A stretch of 64,000 nt of DNA from Mycolicibacterium sp. HK-90 (GTDB lineage Bacteria; Actinomycetota; Actinomycetes; Mycobacteriales; Mycobacteriaceae): NCBI RefSeq assembly GCF_030486405.1, contig NZ_CP129613.1:2914001-2978000 (forward strand), read 5' to 3'. This document shows positions 29,922 through 39,975 of the stretch, in pieces. The position numbers were made by a program, and so were the translations under genes. The notes below the pieces were generated by a model. It made no database searches. It had not been told where the DNA came from and saw nothing but the letters and a program-made list of their open reading frames with translations. Positions within the stretch are counted from its first letter, which is position 1. Each line of letters starts with the position of its first letter.

Positions 29922-30974
29922 GTGGCCAGGTCAGGATCGATCTCGGGATCAACGTGGTCGGCCGATGTGTGCCATCCGATCCATGCCACACGGGTGTTGT
30001 GCGAGGTCGCCGTCGAGCGCGGTGTCCCTGCGGCGCAGGTCCTGGCCGGAACCGGGGTGACACCGGCCGACCTCGACGATCCCGACGGGGTGATCAGTGC
30101 CCACGACGAGATCCTGGCGGTCCGTAACCTGCAGGCTCAGCTGCCCGACGAACCCGGGCTGGGTGTCGACGTGGGCGGCCGCTCGGCTCTGACGCACATG
30201 GGGTTGTTCGGCTTCGCCGTCATGTCATGTGCCACGCTGCGCGAACTGTTCAGCATCGGGATGCGCTACTTCGCCCTGACCACACTGCAGATCGATCTCC
30301 AGCTGTTCGAGGGTATCGACGAATGCGTGCTGGAACTCGACGTCGGTCATCTGCCCGGCGATGTCCAGCGATTCTTCATCGAACGCGACGTTGCCGGAAT
30401 TGTGGCCACCACAGCGAGTTTCGCCTCTCCGGTGGTGGCACAGTACGCCGACCGGATCCTCGCCGAGGTATCGATCGACGAGGACGTCCTGAAACCGCTA
30501 CTGACTCTGATGCCGCTGCCGAATGTGGCATTCGGCCGCGCCCACTCCCGGTTGCACTTCCCCCGTTCCATGCTCGATGAGCGCCTGCCGCAAGCTGATT
30601 CGTACACGCTCGATCTGTGTATCGCGCAATGTGATGTGCTCATGCAACGCTATGATCAGCGGCGCGGGATCACCGCGGTGGTGCGCAGCAAGCTGTTTCG
30701 CGATCCCGGCCGGTTCCCGGCGCTGCCGGAGGTCGCCGCCGAACTCGGTGTCCACCCGCGAACCCTGCGACGCCGGCTGGCCGACGAGGGCACGACGTTT
30801 CGGGCATTGGTCAACGAAGCCCGATCAGCGTTGGCGGTCGATTTGCTGTGCAGCGTGGGGCTGACCGTCGAGGAGGTGTCGCGACGCCTCGGCTACAGCG
30901 AGACCTCGACGTTCTGCCACGCATTCAAACGTTGGCACGGGATGCCACCGAGTGCGTACTCGCAGAAACGCTAG
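29922..30974 (+). CDS. AraC-family regulator of cyp132, Rv1395-like
   Basis: 350 residues. Arabinose-binding-like N-terminal domain (about 20-210) and a complete C-terminal double helix-turn-helix: [20 protein letters not shown] and [30 protein letters not shown] (ends shown: [22 protein letters not shown]). The canonical W-x-G-x-x-P-x-x-Y end is present here, unlike in the other AraC protein of the window. GTG start. It is divergent from cyp132. The M. tuberculosis counterpart activates cyp132 and represses itself. Confidence 0.9.
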   Translation: MARSGSISGSTWSADVCHPIHATRVLCEVAVERGVPAAQVLAGTGVTPADLDDPDGVISAHDEILAVRNLQAQLPDEPGLGVDVGGRSALTHMGLFGFAVMSCATLRELFSIGMRYFALTTLQIDLQLFEGIDECVLELDVGHLPGDVQRFFIERDVAGIVATTASFASPVVAQYADRILAEVSIDEDVLKPLLTLMPLPNVAFGRAHSRLHFPRSMLDERLPQADSYTLDLCIAQCDVLMQRYDQRRGITAVVRSKLFRDPGRFPALPEVAAELGVHPRTLRRRLADEGTTFRALVNEARSALAVDLLCSVGLTVEEVSRRLGYSETSTFCHAFKRWHGMPPSAYSQKR

Positions 30975-31114
30975 TGGAATGAACAGCGCGAACTGGACTC
31001 CTGTTGCTGAGAGATCCCTACTGGCGCTGGTCCGCTCATTTACTTACAGTCACGCAAGTTTTGACACATACTTTGCATTCGATTCCCGTCGGCGCTGCCG
31101 AGAGAAAGGTGACA

Positions 31115-32035
31115 ATGCGTTTTCCCTGGAAACCTCGTGGCAAGTCAAGGGTCCTGGCGACAAAGGCTGACCGTCACCGTTACCTACGTGAGCTTGTGAT
31201 CGACGACTTGCAGCGTCGCGGGATGACCGTCCAACCAGCGCCCGGCGATACGCCCGGTGACGATCGTTTGGCCACCGACACCGGCACCGTGTTGATGCTG
31301 AGCAACATGCACACGCGCTGCGACGGCGTGCCGGTCGACGAGTTGCCCGATGCGGTGCGGTTTGAGCTCGACCAGATGTTGGCTTCACAGGACGCCCCGC
31401 CGATGTCGGAGCTGTCCGACGCCGAATTCCTCGCTCAGATGCGGACCCGGCTGATCACGCCGGACACCAGCGGTGAGCTGTCGATGGACTATGCCAGGCC
31501 GGCGTTCGACGGACTCGTGGCCGAGCTCCGTCGTGATCTGCCCACCACCGTGCAGACGGTCAGCGACAGCGACATCGAAGGCCGTGACGTCGACTTGCTG
31601 TTCGACGTCGGTCAGCGCAACACCGATGCTGAACCCGCCGAGGTCGATTCGCTCGATCACGAGGTGTTTGCGTTGTCGGGCGACTCGTTGTTCATTGCGT
31701 CGAAGGCCCTCAACATCCCGCGGTTGATCGAGACGGTCCTCGATGGCGTCGCTCCGTTGGGCGTGTTGTTCAGCGTGCCGCACCGCGGTCTGTTGTTCCT
31801 GCACCGCGTGGGCGCGTCCACTGTCGAAGCCGCATCGTGGATCGCCTCGGCCACCGTCAACGCCACCGACAATCCACTCGGCGGCGTGGTCAGCTACGAC
31901 ACCTACTACTGGTATGGCGGCACCACGCAACCGATCACCCGCGTCGATGTGGACGCCCATTCCATTGCGATTCTCGTCGGAGGTGCGTTCGAGGACGCGC
32001 TCAATCAGGTCGCCGAGCTCCACGCGGGTAATTGA
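31115..32035 (+). CDS. DUF1444-like protein, first gene of an AAA+/TPR module
   Basis: 306 residues from ATG 31115, behind AGAAAGG; an upstream start at 31004 lacks a ribosome binding site. The C-terminal half (about 200-280) reads FALSGDSLFIASKALNIPRL, then GVLFSVPHRGLLFLHRVG. This resembles the DUF1444/YtpQ pattern of a conserved strand, a residue-rich helix and a VPHRDFL-type strand, although the match is from memory. A basic N-terminus (RFPWKPRGKSR) precedes it. No signal peptide or membrane helix. Its stop overlaps the region just upstream of the AAA+ gene, so the three genes 31115-34505 probably form one operon. Confidence 0.7.
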   Translation: MRFPWKPRGKSRVLATKADRHRYLRELVIDDLQRRGMTVQPAPGDTPGDDRLATDTGTVLMLSNMHTRCDGVPVDELPDAVRFELDQMLASQDAPPMSELSDAEFLAQMRTRLITPDTSGELSMDYARPAFDGLVAELRRDLPTTVQTVSDSDIEGRDVDLLFDVGQRNTDAEPAEVDSLDHEVFALSGDSLFIASKALNIPRLIETVLDGVAPLGVLFSVPHRGLLFLHRVGASTVEAASWIASATVNATDNPLGGVVSYDTYYWYGGTTQPITRVDVDAHSIAILVGGAFEDALNQVAELHAGN

Positions 32036-32139
32036 TTGAAGAGTATGGGTTTTCGTACCGGGGATCGACCTTTGGAGTCGACCCTGCGATCGGCCTGGGC
32101 CCCACCACACACCCAGACCACGAGGAGGCGTGGCGTGCT

Positions 32140-33363
32140 ATGGCAGTAGACCCTCAGCTGCTGGCGGCGATCGACGGTGCGGTTTGTGCCGACCCGGCTA
32201 ATCGGGCACTGCGGCTGCACCTCGCAGATCTGCTCCTCGACGACGGCCAGTACGTCGCCGTGCTCGGCCACTGCGAGCTACTGCTGCAACAGTCGCCGGA
32301 GGACGCCGAGGCGCTCGCGCGCAAGAACGCCGCACTCGCGGGTTTCGGCTTGCCCACGCCTACAACACAATCCACTGGTCCCGAGCAGGTTCCACCCGCT
32401 CCGCCGCCACCGCCACCACCACCGCCGCAGGTGCAGGCGTGGGCCACGGCCGACGACGATGACGACGCCATCCCGGTGAGCGACTTGATGGAGATCGTCC
32501 GGCCGGAGCTCACGCTCGACGACGTGGCCGGCATGGACGACGTGAAGCAGCGGCTGCGGATGAGCTTCCTCGAACCGATGCGCAACGAGGAGCTGCGCAA
32601 GTCGTTCGGGCATGCGTTGCGGTCCAGCCTGCTGCTGTGGGGTCCGCCCGGGTGCGGCAAGACGTTCCTGGCCAAGTCCCTGGCGGGCGAGCTCGGGCTG
32701 TTCTTCATCCACGTCGGCATCGCCGACATCCTCGACAAGTGGCTCGGCAACAGCGAGCGCAACATCAAGAACGTCTTCGACGAAGCCCGGCAGATGCGCC
32801 CGACCGTGTTGTTCATCGACGAGCTCGACGCACTCGGCCACAAGCGCGCCCAGACATCGAGTTTCGTCCGCAGCATCGTCAACCAGTTGCTGCTCGAGCT
32901 CGACGGAGCGACCAGCGACAACGAGGGGCTCTTGGTGCTCGGGGCCACCAACCAGGTGTGGGACGTCGACCCCGCGCTGCTCCGGCCCGGCCGCTTCGAC
33001 CGCAAAGTGCTGGTGCTGCCGCCCGATCGACCCGCCCGAGAGGCGATCCTGGCGCACCATCTGCGCACCAGCCCGACGGATAGGCTCAACCTCGCCTCGG
33101 TGGCCGAGCGCACCGACGGCTACTCGGGCGCGGACCTGGCGGGCCTGTGCCGTCACGCCGTCGAGTTCGCGTTGCACGACTCGGTGAGACGCGGCACGAC
33201 ACAACCGGTCAACCAGCGTCACCTCGATGCGGCGCTCAAGGACACCCAGGCCAGCACGGCGTCGTGGTTCAGCCTGGCCCAGAACTACGTCGCGTTCGCC
33301 GAAAACCGGGACGACTACACCGAACTCGAGCGCTACTTCGCGAAAAGGAAGAAGCGGCGATGA
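32140..33363 (+). CDS. AAA+ ATPase with N-terminal TPR-like segment and polyproline linker
   Basis: 407 residues from ATG 32140, preceded by GAGGAGG at 32122-32128. A TTG-initiated longer form from 32032 is less likely. Order: two TPR-like helical pairs (about 3-70, with LRLHLADLLLDDGQY and QSPEDAEAL), a run of ten prolines (about 88-96), an acidic stretch, then a classic AAA module. Walker A GPPGCGKT (about 168-175), Walker B VLFIDELDAL (about 223-232), sensor-1 GATNQ, arginine-finger motif RPGRFDR (about 282-288), sensor-2 GYSGADLAGLC. It is of the FtsH/p97/SpoVK clade, with no protease domain and no pore-loop aromatic pair identified with certainty. Probably a hexameric remodelling ATPase working with the neighbouring membrane TPR protein. 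Confidence 0.88.
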   Translation: MAVDPQLLAAIDGAVCADPANRALRLHLADLLLDDGQYVAVLGHCELLLQQSPEDAEALARKNAALAGFGLPTPTTQSTGPEQVPPAPPPPPPPPPQVQAWATADDDDDAIPVSDLMEIVRPELTLDDVAGMDDVKQRLRMSFLEPMRNEELRKSFGHALRSSLLLWGPPGCGKTFLAKSLAGELGLFFIHVGIADILDKWLGNSERNIKNVFDEARQMRPTVLFIDELDALGHKRAQTSSFVRSIVNQLLLELDGATSDNEGLLVLGATNQVWDVDPALLRPGRFDRKVLVLPPDRPAREAILAHHLRTSPTDRLNLASVAERTDGYSGADLAGLCRHAVEFALHDSVRRGTTQPVNQRHLDAALKDTQASTASWFSLAQNYVAFAENRDDYTELERYFAKRKKRR

Positions 33364-34505
33364 CGTCGATGGCCGAGCGGGCGGCGGAGAAGGTGCGGGT
33401 GCTTCTCGATCTCGACCGCAATGAAGAAGCTGCCGAGGCGGCTCGCGCCGGGCTGCAGAGCGACCCGAACAACGCCGAGCTGTTGGGACTTCTCGCCTCC
33501 GCCCGGTACGAGGGAGGTCACGCACGCGAGGCTCGGAAGTGGTCTGAACGTTCGCTGGCCGTCGATCCGAATCAGGCCTGGGTCCACGATATCCGGGCCC
33601 GCGCGATCCTCGCCGGTGCCGGCAAGCCCAAGGAAGCCCTCGAATCTGCCAGTGCCGCAGTGAGGCTCGCGCATACCCGCGCGTACTACCGCTACACGCT
33701 GACCCGCGCCCAACTCGAGGCCAAACAGCGGAAGAACGCGCAGTCGACCGCGGAGTCGATCCGAACCATCGCGCCGGCCTCACCGTTGGGCCCACTCTCG
33801 GAAGCGATCGTCGAGATCGACCGCGCGAAATTCTTCAAAATCAATCCGGTGTGGGCGGTCGTGGCCGTGGTGTTGACCCGGGGACTCGTCCTGGTGTTCT
33901 GGGCCATCGTGTGGCTCTACATGTATGTACGTCGTCGCGGCCCGCTGCGGCGCGCCGACGCCCACCTCATGGAAGCGCTGCGCCTCAACCCGGGCGACGC
34001 CTTCACGCATCGAGTCGCTGCCGAGGTCGCCCGCTACCGTTTTCGGTTCATCCGGGCCGTCGACTCCACCCTCGCCTCGGCGGCGATCGACGCGCACATG
34101 GTCGACGCGACCGAGCTGGCCCGCGGCATCGTGCGCAGAACCTCGGTGATCGCCGTGATCACGTTCGTCTTCTGGTGCGTGCTTCTGCTGTCGACGCTCA
34201 GCTTGATCCCGTCCGCCGCCGTGACAGCCCTCCTCGGCACCGCCCTGGTGATTGCTGCCGCCGCGGGCGTCACCTGGCTCTACGAGGAGCAGACCAAACG
34301 GCTACCGCCGGGGGTCCTGCGGCTTGTCCGTCGCCGCTGGGGACTGCCGGCCACGGCGCTGGTGATGGCGGGGTGGTTGTCCATCGTGGCCGGGAGCAAC
34401 AACCCGTGGGGTGTTGCGATACCAGCCGGGGTCGGCGCAGCGATCCTGCTGGCCGGCTTCTGCGTGCTGACCGCGAGGCTGGTGTCAGCCAGGCGGGTTG
34501 TCTGA
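33360..34505 (+). CDS. membrane-anchored TPR protein, partner of the AAA+ ATPase
   Basis: 381 residues. The ATG overlaps the AAA+ stop by four bases. The N-terminal 130 residues are TPR repeats (AEAARAGLQSDPNNAELLGLLASAR, KWSERSLAVDPNQAWVHDIRA, each given in part). Then come one membrane helix (about 163-186, VWAVVAVVLTRGLVLVFWAI), a second short TPR-like soluble part (ADAHLMEALRLNPGDAFTHR), and four further membrane helices (about 262-380). It looks like a membrane receptor or scaffold that presents TPRs to the cytoplasm. No homologue of known function was recognised. Confidence 0.8.
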   Translation: MTSMAERAAEKVRVLLDLDRNEEAAEAARAGLQSDPNNAELLGLLASARYEGGHAREARKWSERSLAVDPNQAWVHDIRARAILAGAGKPKEALESASAAVRLAHTRAYYRYTLTRAQLEAKQRKNAQSTAESIRTIAPASPLGPLSEAIVEIDRAKFFKINPVWAVVAVVLTRGLVLVFWAIVWLYMYVRRRGPLRRADAHLMEALRLNPGDAFTHRVAAEVARYRFRFIRAVDSTLASAAIDAHMVDATELARGIVRRTSVIAVITFVFWCVLLLSTLSLIPSAAVTALLGTALVIAAAAGVTWLYEEQTKRLPPGVLRLVRRRWGLPATALVMAGWLSIVAGSNNPWGVAIPAGVGAAILLAGFCVLTARLVSARRVV

Positions 34506-34603
34506 CGAGCCGCTGCCGTCGACCGGGGCAATGCGCGAAGGGCGATCCGACACGGCATCGCGGGTGGGCCAATTGAACGGCCGGTGACCGTATCCCGTTT
34601 CAC

Positions 34604-34620
34604 ACTGGACAGAGTCCAGT
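34604..34620. promoter_or_regulatory. palindromic operator upstream of the catalase-family peroxidase
   Basis: ACTGGACAGAGTCCAGT has perfect seven-base arms around AGA and ends 22 bases before the start codon at 34643, where a repressor would block transcription. The size fits a TetR-type or similar dimer. No regulator gene is adjacent. Confidence 0.6.
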
Positions 34621-34642
34621 TGCGAAATGGGGTGCGACCACG

Positions 34643-35722
34643 ATGGAGTCCGATGACGCTCCGGAGCTCAATCGCAGGAGAGCGCTGCTCGGGTTGGCCG
34701 CCGCCGGCGGTGTCGCGGCCCTCGGCATCGGTGGCGTCGCCGAGGCGGCGGGCTGGCTGCGGCCCGACGCGCTGACGCCTGCCGATTTCGCCGACCGGTT
34801 CGAGCAGGTCGCCGGGCGTCACGAGGGCTTCCGCCGCAATCACGCCAAGGGCCTGGCCGCGACGGGCACCTTCACCAGCACCGGCGCCGGCGTCGAAGTG
34901 AGTCGGGCCGCGGTGTTCAAGCCCGGCGCCCTGCCCGTCGTCGGAAGGTTTTCGCTGTCGGGCGGGCTGCCCGATCAACCGGACAAGCCCGACACCGTGC
35001 GCGGTCTTGGCCTGATGTTCCGCCTGCCCGACGGCGAAGAGTGGCGTACCGCGATGATCAACCTGCCGGTGTTCCCCGACGCGACGCCCCAGGGCTTCTA
35101 CGAGCGCATGCTGGCCTCGCGTCCCCAGCCGCAGACCGGCAAGCCGGATCCGCAGGCGATGGCGGACTTTCTGGCCCGCCATCCAGAAACCGCCGCGGCG
35201 ATGAAAATCATCAAGCAGGATCCGCCGAGCCCCGGGTTCGCCAACAGTACCTACCGTGGCCTCAACGCTTTTCGCGCCACCAACGCCGAGGGGCAGACAA
35301 CGGCCGTCCGGTGGGCGGCCGTGCCGGTGCCACATGCGCGGCCCGCCGAACGCCACCAGAGCGACGATGGCAATGTCCTCTTCGACGCCCTGATCGACAC
35401 CGTGGCGCTGGGACCGATCAGCTGGAAGCTGGTCCTCACCGTGGCCGATCCGGCCGATCCGACCCACGATGCGACGCTGCCGTGGCCGGCCGACCGTCAG
35501 ACGATCGAGGCGGGCACCATCACCCTCGACGCCGTCCAGACCGAAGCGGCCGGGAACGCCCGCGACATCAATTTCGATCCATTGGTCCTGCCGGACGGTC
35601 TGGCCCCATGCGACGATCCGCTGTTGAGTGCACGGTCGGCGGTCTATGCGCGCTCGTTCAACCGGCGAGCCCGAGAACCCAAGTCGCCCAGCGCAGTCGT
35701 CGTTCCCGGCGGTGCGCAGTGA
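34643..35722 (+). CDS. exported catalase-family peroxidase (SrpA-like)
   Basis: 359 residues. The N-terminus NRRRALLGLAAAGGVAALGI is a Tat-type signal. The mature protein is a shortened catalase fold: distal His in RRNHAKGL, FTSTGAG, VVGRFSLSGG (catalase RFS), then a proximal-side RSAVYARSFNRRA where Tyr would be the heme ligand. At this length it is a catalase-related peroxidase rather than a true catalase. Its stop overlaps the cytochrome b561 gene, a pairing seen for SrpA-like peroxidases that draw electrons from the membrane. Confidence 0.87.
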   Translation: MESDDAPELNRRRALLGLAAAGGVAALGIGGVAEAAGWLRPDALTPADFADRFEQVAGRHEGFRRNHAKGLAATGTFTSTGAGVEVSRAAVFKPGALPVVGRFSLSGGLPDQPDKPDTVRGLGLMFRLPDGEEWRTAMINLPVFPDATPQGFYERMLASRPQPQTGKPDPQAMADFLARHPETAAAMKIIKQDPPSPGFANSTYRGLNAFRATNAEGQTTAVRWAAVPVPHARPAERHQSDDGNVLFDALIDTVALGPISWKLVLTVADPADPTHDATLPWPADRQTIEAGTITLDAVQTEAAGNARDINFDPLVLPDGLAPCDDPLLSARSAVYARSFNRRAREPKSPSAVVVPGGAQ

Positions 35723-36264
35723 ACACCAGGTTCACCTTGGTGTCGCGACTGCTGCACTGGTCGATGGCGGTCATGGTGATCGCGCAGTTCTTCATCGGCG
35801 TCACGATGATCGCCGCCCTCAGCTACTACCCGCTGCTGCTCGCGATTCACCGTCCGCTGGGCATCGCGATCCTGGTGTTCGCGATCGTGCGGCTCGGCAA
35901 CCGGCTGACCCACCGGCCGCCGCCGTTCTTGGCGACGATGGGACCGGTGGAGCGCCGTGTCGCCACCTATTCCGAATATCTGCTGTACGCACTGCTTTTG
36001 GCGCAACCACTGATCGGATGGGCGATGCTGTCGGCCGCGCAGTCGCCGATTGTGTTGGGCGGGGCGTTACACCTCCCGGCGATCGCCCCGCACAACCTCA
36101 CCCTCTACGCCGTGTTGCGCACCGCGCACACGGTTGCCGCCTACCTACTGTTCGCGACGTTCACCGCGCACATCTGTGCGGTGCTGTTCCACACGGTGGG
36201 GCTGCGCGATGGCATCCTTCGTCGAATGTCCTTGTGGCCCAGCAGAAACCGCGTCGACGAATAG
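35719..36264 (+). CDS. cytochrome b561
   Basis: 181 residues starting at GTG 35719 (GTGA overlap with the peroxidase stop). Four membrane helices carry histidines in the b561 pattern: LLHWSMA, AIHRPLG, AHTVAAYLLF and TAHICAVLFH. The protein would hold two b hemes and pass electrons from the quinone pool to the exported peroxidase. Convergent with lipI, three bases apart. Confidence 0.88.
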   Translation: MNTRFTLVSRLLHWSMAVMVIAQFFIGVTMIAALSYYPLLLAIHRPLGIAILVFAIVRLGNRLTHRPPPFLATMGPVERRVATYSEYLLYALLLAQPLIGWAMLSAAQSPIVLGGALHLPAIAPHNLTLYAVLRTAHTVAAYLLFATFTAHICAVLFHTVGLRDGILRRMSLWPSRNRVDE

Positions 36265-36266
36265 TG

Positions 36267-37214
36267 TCAGCCGTGCAAGGCGTCCCGCAGCGCGGTCATC
36301 GCGCGGTCGAACGCCTCGGTCGCCGCCGGGACCACACCGGCATAGCCGATGTATCCGTGCACCAGGGTCTCGGCGTTGTGCAACTGCACCGGAACGCCGG
36401 CGGCCGTCAGCATTTCGGCATAACGGATGCCGTCGTCGCGCAACGGGTCGTGCCCGGCCACCGCGACATAGGCCGGAGCGAGCCCGGACAGGTCCGCCGC
36501 GCGGGCCGGTACCAGCGTCGCCGGCGGGTCGGACAGGTCCACATGCCCGGCGTACCAGCGGGAGAACCCCGCGACGGCGTCGAGTCCGAGGATCGGCGCC
36601 TGCGCGTTCTCGGTGAACGACGGCAGGCTGGTGTCCCATGTCGTGGCCGGGTACCAGAGCAACTGGAAACGCAGCCCGGGAAGGCCGGCGTCGCGCGCGA
36701 GCAGCGCGACGACCGCGCTGAGATTGCCGCCCGCCGAGTCCCCGGCCACCGCCATCCGGTCGGCGTCGACGCCGAGTTCGTCCGCGTTGGCGGCCACCCA
36801 CTGCGTCACCGCCCAGACGTCGTCGACCGCGGCCGGGTAGGGGTGCTCCGGCGCCAGCCGGTAATCCACCGACACCACCACGGCGTCGGCGCCCACCGCG
36901 TGCCCGCGGGCGCTGCCGTCGTAACTGTCCAGGTCACCGAGGGACCAGCCGCCGCCGTGGATGAACACCACGACGGGCAGCGTCGCGCCGTCGGCCGTCG
37001 GCGGCCGGTACACCCGCACCGGGATCGGACCCGCCGGCCCGGGCACCTCTCGGTCCTCGGCCCGCACCTCGGGGTGGACCGGCAGGCGGGGAATCTCACT
37101 GAATTGGCGGCGAGCTTCCTCGACACCTATCTCGGTCGATAGTTGGAACGGCACTGCCTCCAGTACCTTCTGCAGGATGGCATCGACAGCCGGTTTCTCG
37201 TCAGCAACGGACAT
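36267..37214 (-). CDS. lipI: alpha/beta hydrolase esterase LipI
   Basis: 315 residues from ATG 37212-37214. Hormone-sensitive lipase family: [11 protein letters not shown] oxyanion hole, GDSAGGN nucleophile, GHDPLRDDG acid and [10 protein letters not shown] histidine. The N-terminal [19 protein letters not shown] and the C-terminal [22 protein letters not shown] (in part) agree with M. tuberculosis LipI (Rv1400c), which also sits next to Rv1401 and priA. Cytoplasmic carboxylesterase. Confidence 0.88.
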   Translation of the reverse strand: MSVADEKPAVDAILQKVLEAVPFQLSTEIGVEEARRQFSEIPRLPVHPEVRAEDREVPGPAGPIPVRVYRPPTADGATLPVVVFIHGGGWSLGDLDSYDGSARGHAVGADAVVVSVDYRLAPEHPYPAAVDDVWAVTQWVAANADELGVDADRMAVAGDSAGGNLSAVVALLARDAGLPGLRFQLLWYPATTWDTSLPSFTENAQAPILGLDAVAGFSRWYAGHVDLSDPPATLVPARAADLSGLAPAYVAVAGHDPLRDDGIRYAEMLTAAGVPVQLHNAETLVHGYIGYAGVVPAATEAFDRAMTALRDALHG

Positions 37215-37935
37215 TCCGCCACCGTACGCACACCGCCGCACGGTGTGGTTGTGGGGCGCCGCCGCGGGCGTCGGCGCGGCCTATGGCATCTTCCTGCTCG
37301 TGGTGGCGCTGCGCTCGCCGGCCGGTGCGGTTCTCACCGGTCAGTTCTTCGCCCAACCAGCGGTCAAGGCGTTGCCCGCGTTGCTGCTGGCGGCCGCCGC
37401 GTGGGCGCATCCGATCGTGCGGGAACGCCGCTGGCTGGTCGGGGCGCTGGTGTTCTCGGCACTCGGCGACTTCCTGCTCGCGATCCCGTGGTGGGAGCCG
37501 TCGTTCGTGCTCGGGCTGGCGGCGTTCCTGGTCGCGCACCTGTGCTTTCTCGGCGCGCTGCTGCCGCTGGCCCGCCGCTCGACGCCGCGCCTGATCGGCG
37601 TCGCGCTCACGATCCTGGCCTGCCTGGCGCTGCTGACCTGGTTCTGGCCCCGGCTCGTCGAACAGGGGATGGCCGTGCCGGTGGTCGCCTATATCGCGGT
37701 GCTCGGCGCCATGGTGTGCACGGCCCTGCTGGCCCGGTTGCCCACGCCGTGGACCGCGGCCGGTGCGGTCTGTTTCGCGGTGTCGGACTCCATGATCGGG
37801 ATCAGCGAGTTCGTCCGGGGTGACCAACTGCTCGCCGTGCCGATCTGGTGGGCGTACGCGACGTCGCTGCTGCTGATCACGGCGGGCCTGTTCTTCGGCC
37901 GGGCGTCAGACAAGTCTGCTAAAGCTGTGAAGTGA
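37177..37935 (+). CDS. YhhN/TMEM86-family membrane protein (lysoplasmalogenase-like)
   Basis: 252 residues from ATG 37177, which overlaps the divergent lipI start; GTG 37243 is an alternative that removes 22 non-conserved residues. Seven to eight membrane helices. Conserved motifs of the family are [33 protein letters not shown] (in part) and a late [10 protein letters not shown]. Human TMEM86B of this family cleaves lysoplasmalogens; the bacterial substrate is unknown. It matches Rv1401 by position. Its stop overlaps priA. Confidence 0.82.
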   Translation: MASTAGFSSATDIPPPYAHRRTVWLWGAAAGVGAAYGIFLLVVALRSPAGAVLTGQFFAQPAVKALPALLLAAAAWAHPIVRERRWLVGALVFSALGDFLLAIPWWEPSFVLGLAAFLVAHLCFLGALLPLARRSTPRLIGVALTILACLALLTWFWPRLVEQGMAVPVVAYIAVLGAMVCTALLARLPTPWTAAGAVCFAVSDSMIGISEFVRGDQLLAVPIWWAYATSLLLITAGLFFGRASDKSAKAVK

Positions 37936-39932
37936 CGATCACCCGCCGCGCCGCCGAGCATGAGCCCATCGCGCGGGTGCTTCCCCTGCTTACCGTGCCG
38001 CACCTGGACCGGGAGTTCGATTACCTGGTGTCGGAGGAGCAGTCCGACGACGCCCAGCCCGGCGTGCGTGTCCGGGTCCGGTTCAACGGCAGGCTGGTCG
38101 ACGCGTACCTCCTGGAGCGGCGGTCGGACACCGACCACACCGGCAAGCTGGGCTGGCTCGATCGGGTGGTCTCGCCCGAACCGGTGCTGACCGCAGAGGT
38201 CCGGCGCCTCGTCGACGCGGTTGCCGCCCGCTACGCCGGGACCCGCGCGGATGTCCTGCGCCTGGCGGTACCGCCGCGTCATGCCAGGGTCGAGAAGCAG
38301 ACGCCGGACGAGCCCGAACCGGCCGAGCCGATTCCCGTGGACACCACCGCCTGGGCCCGGTACGGCCGCGGTGAACAGTTCCTGAGCGCAGTGGGTGAGG
38401 CCCGTGCGGCCCGCGCCGTGTGGCAGGCCCTGCCCGGGGAGAACTGGGCGCACCGGCTGACAGAGGCGGCGGCGGTGGCGCTGAACGCCGGGCTGGGGGT
38501 GCTGGCCGTGGTGCCCGATCAGCGTGACGTGGACGCGCTGTACGCCGCGGCCGTCGATCGGGTGGCCGCCTCGCGCGTGGTCTCGCTGTCGGCGGGGCTG
38601 GGACCGTCGGCCCGCTACCGCCGCTGGCTCGCGGTGCTGCGGGGGCACGCTCAGTTCGTGATCGGCACCCGCAGTGCGGTGTTCGCCCCGATCGCCAACC
38701 TCGGGCTGATCCTGGTGTGGGACGACGGTGACGACAACCTCGCCGAGCCACGGGCGCCCTATCCGCACGCGCGTGAGGTCGCGATGCTGCGGGCCCATCA
38801 GCTGCGGTGTGCCGCGGTCATCGGCGGTTACGCCCGGACGGCCGAGGCGCAGGCCCTGGTGCGGACCCGATGGGCGCACGACGTGGTGGCCGCTCGTCCG
38901 GTGGTCAGGGCCGCCGCGCCCCGCGTCGTCGCCCTGGAGGACAGCGGGTATGCCCAGGAGCGTGATCCGGCCGCGCACACCGCCCGGCTGCCGTCGATGG
39001 CGCTGCAGGCGGCACGCTCGGCGCTGCAGGCCGGCCACCCGGTGCTCATCCAGGTCCCGCGCCGCGGATACGTGCCCGCGCTGGCCTGCGCCCGGTGTCG
39101 CGCGGTGACCCGCTGCCGGCACTGCACCGGCCCGCTGGCGCTGCCGGATCGGGGCAGCGCGGCTGCCGAATGTCGTTGGTGCGGCCGGGCCGAACCCGCA
39201 TTGCGTTGCGTGCGTTGCGGATCGGATGCGGTGCGCGCCGTCGTGGTGGGGGCCCGCCGGACCGCGGAGGAATTGGGCCGGGCCTTCGCCGGGACGCAGG
39301 TGATCACCTCGGGTGGTGATGCGGTGATCGGCTCCGTCGGGGCCGATCCGGCCCTGGTGGTCTGCACGCCCGGTGCCGAGCCGACCGCCGAGGGCGGTTA
39401 CGGCGCGGCGCTGTTGCTCGACGCGTGGGCGCTGCTGGGCCGGCAGGATCTGCGCGCCGCCGAGGACACGATGCGACGGTGGATGGCGGCGGCGGCGCTG
39501 GTGCGGCCGCGCACCGATGGTGGCGTGGTGGCCGTGGTGGCGGAGTCGGCGATCGCCACGGTGCAGGCGCTGATCCGGTGGGATCCGGTGGCGCACGCCG
39601 ATGCCGAACTCGACGGCCGCGGTGAGGTCGGGCTGCCGCCCGCGGTGCACATGGCGGCCATCGACGGGACGACGACGGCGGTCGCGGCGCTGCTGGAGAC
39701 GGCGCAGCTGCCAGAGCTGGCGGAGACGCTCGGCCCGGTGGACCTGCCGGTCGGCGCCCGCCGCCCGCCCGGGCTGGAACCCGATGCCGAGGTGGGCCGA
39801 ATGCTGGTGCGGGTACCGCGAGACCGCGGCCTGGAGTTGGCGGCCGCGCTGCGCCGGGCCACCGCGGTGCTCAGTGCCCGGCACGATCAGCAGCCGTGCC
39901 GTATCCAGATCGACCCCTTGCACATCGGCTAG
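37932..39932 (+). CDS. priA: primosomal protein PriA, helicase-motif-deficient form
   Basis: 666 residues. The N-terminal 3'-DNA-binding domain ([13 protein letters not shown] ... [18 protein letters not shown]) and zinc-binding cysteines ([23 protein letters not shown], about 380-435) are present. The ATPase motifs are degenerate. Where E. coli has a GSGKT Walker A, this protein reads [20 protein letters not shown], and the DEEH box reads DDGDD. This is known for actinobacterial PriA, which is predicted to lack helicase activity. It would still recognise forks and recruit partners. Start GTG 37932. The last 28 bases are repeated at 41320-41347. Confidence 0.92.
   Translation: MTITRRAAEHEPIARVLPLLTVPHLDREFDYLVSEEQSDDAQPGVRVRVRFNGRLVDAYLLERRSDTDHTGKLGWLDRVVSPEPVLTAEVRRLVDAVAARYAGTRADVLRLAVPPRHARVEKQTPDEPEPAEPIPVDTTAWARYGRGEQFLSAVGEARAARAVWQALPGENWAHRLTEAAAVALNAGLGVLAVVPDQRDVDALYAAAVDRVAASRVVSLSAGLGPSARYRRWLAVLRGHAQFVIGTRSAVFAPIANLGLILVWDDGDDNLAEPRAPYPHAREVAMLRAHQLRCAAVIGGYARTAEAQALVRTRWAHDVVAARPVVRAAAPRVVALEDSGYAQERDPAAHTARLPSMALQAARSALQAGHPVLIQVPRRGYVPALACARCRAVTRCRHCTGPLALPDRGSAAAECRWCGRAEPALRCVRCGSDAVRAVVVGARRTAEELGRAFAGTQVITSGGDAVIGSVGADPALVVCTPGAEPTAEGGYGAALLLDAWALLGRQDLRAAEDTMRRWMAAAALVRPRTDGGVVAVVAESAIATVQALIRWDPVAHADAELDGRGEVGLPPAVHMAAIDGTTTAVAALLETAQLPELAETLGPVDLPVGARRPPGLEPDAEVGRMLVRVPRDRGLELAAALRRATAVLSARHDQQPCRIQIDPLHIG
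39905..39932 (+). repeat. direct repeat A at the priA 3' end
   Basis: 28 bases ending with the priA TAG stop, repeated at 41320-41347 with one mismatch; an identical core starts ATCGACCCCTTGCACATCGG. The two copies bracket the MarR/SDR pair. Confidence 0.85.
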
Positions 39933-39975
39933 TCATCGGCGCCAACGATTTACGGCGAGACCAGGCAATGGACCG

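Noticed and set aside
32032..32139. TTG-initiated N-terminal extension of the AAA+ protein
   Set aside because: The internal ATG at 32140 has a GAGGAGG ribosome binding site and the TPR-like segment starts right after it.
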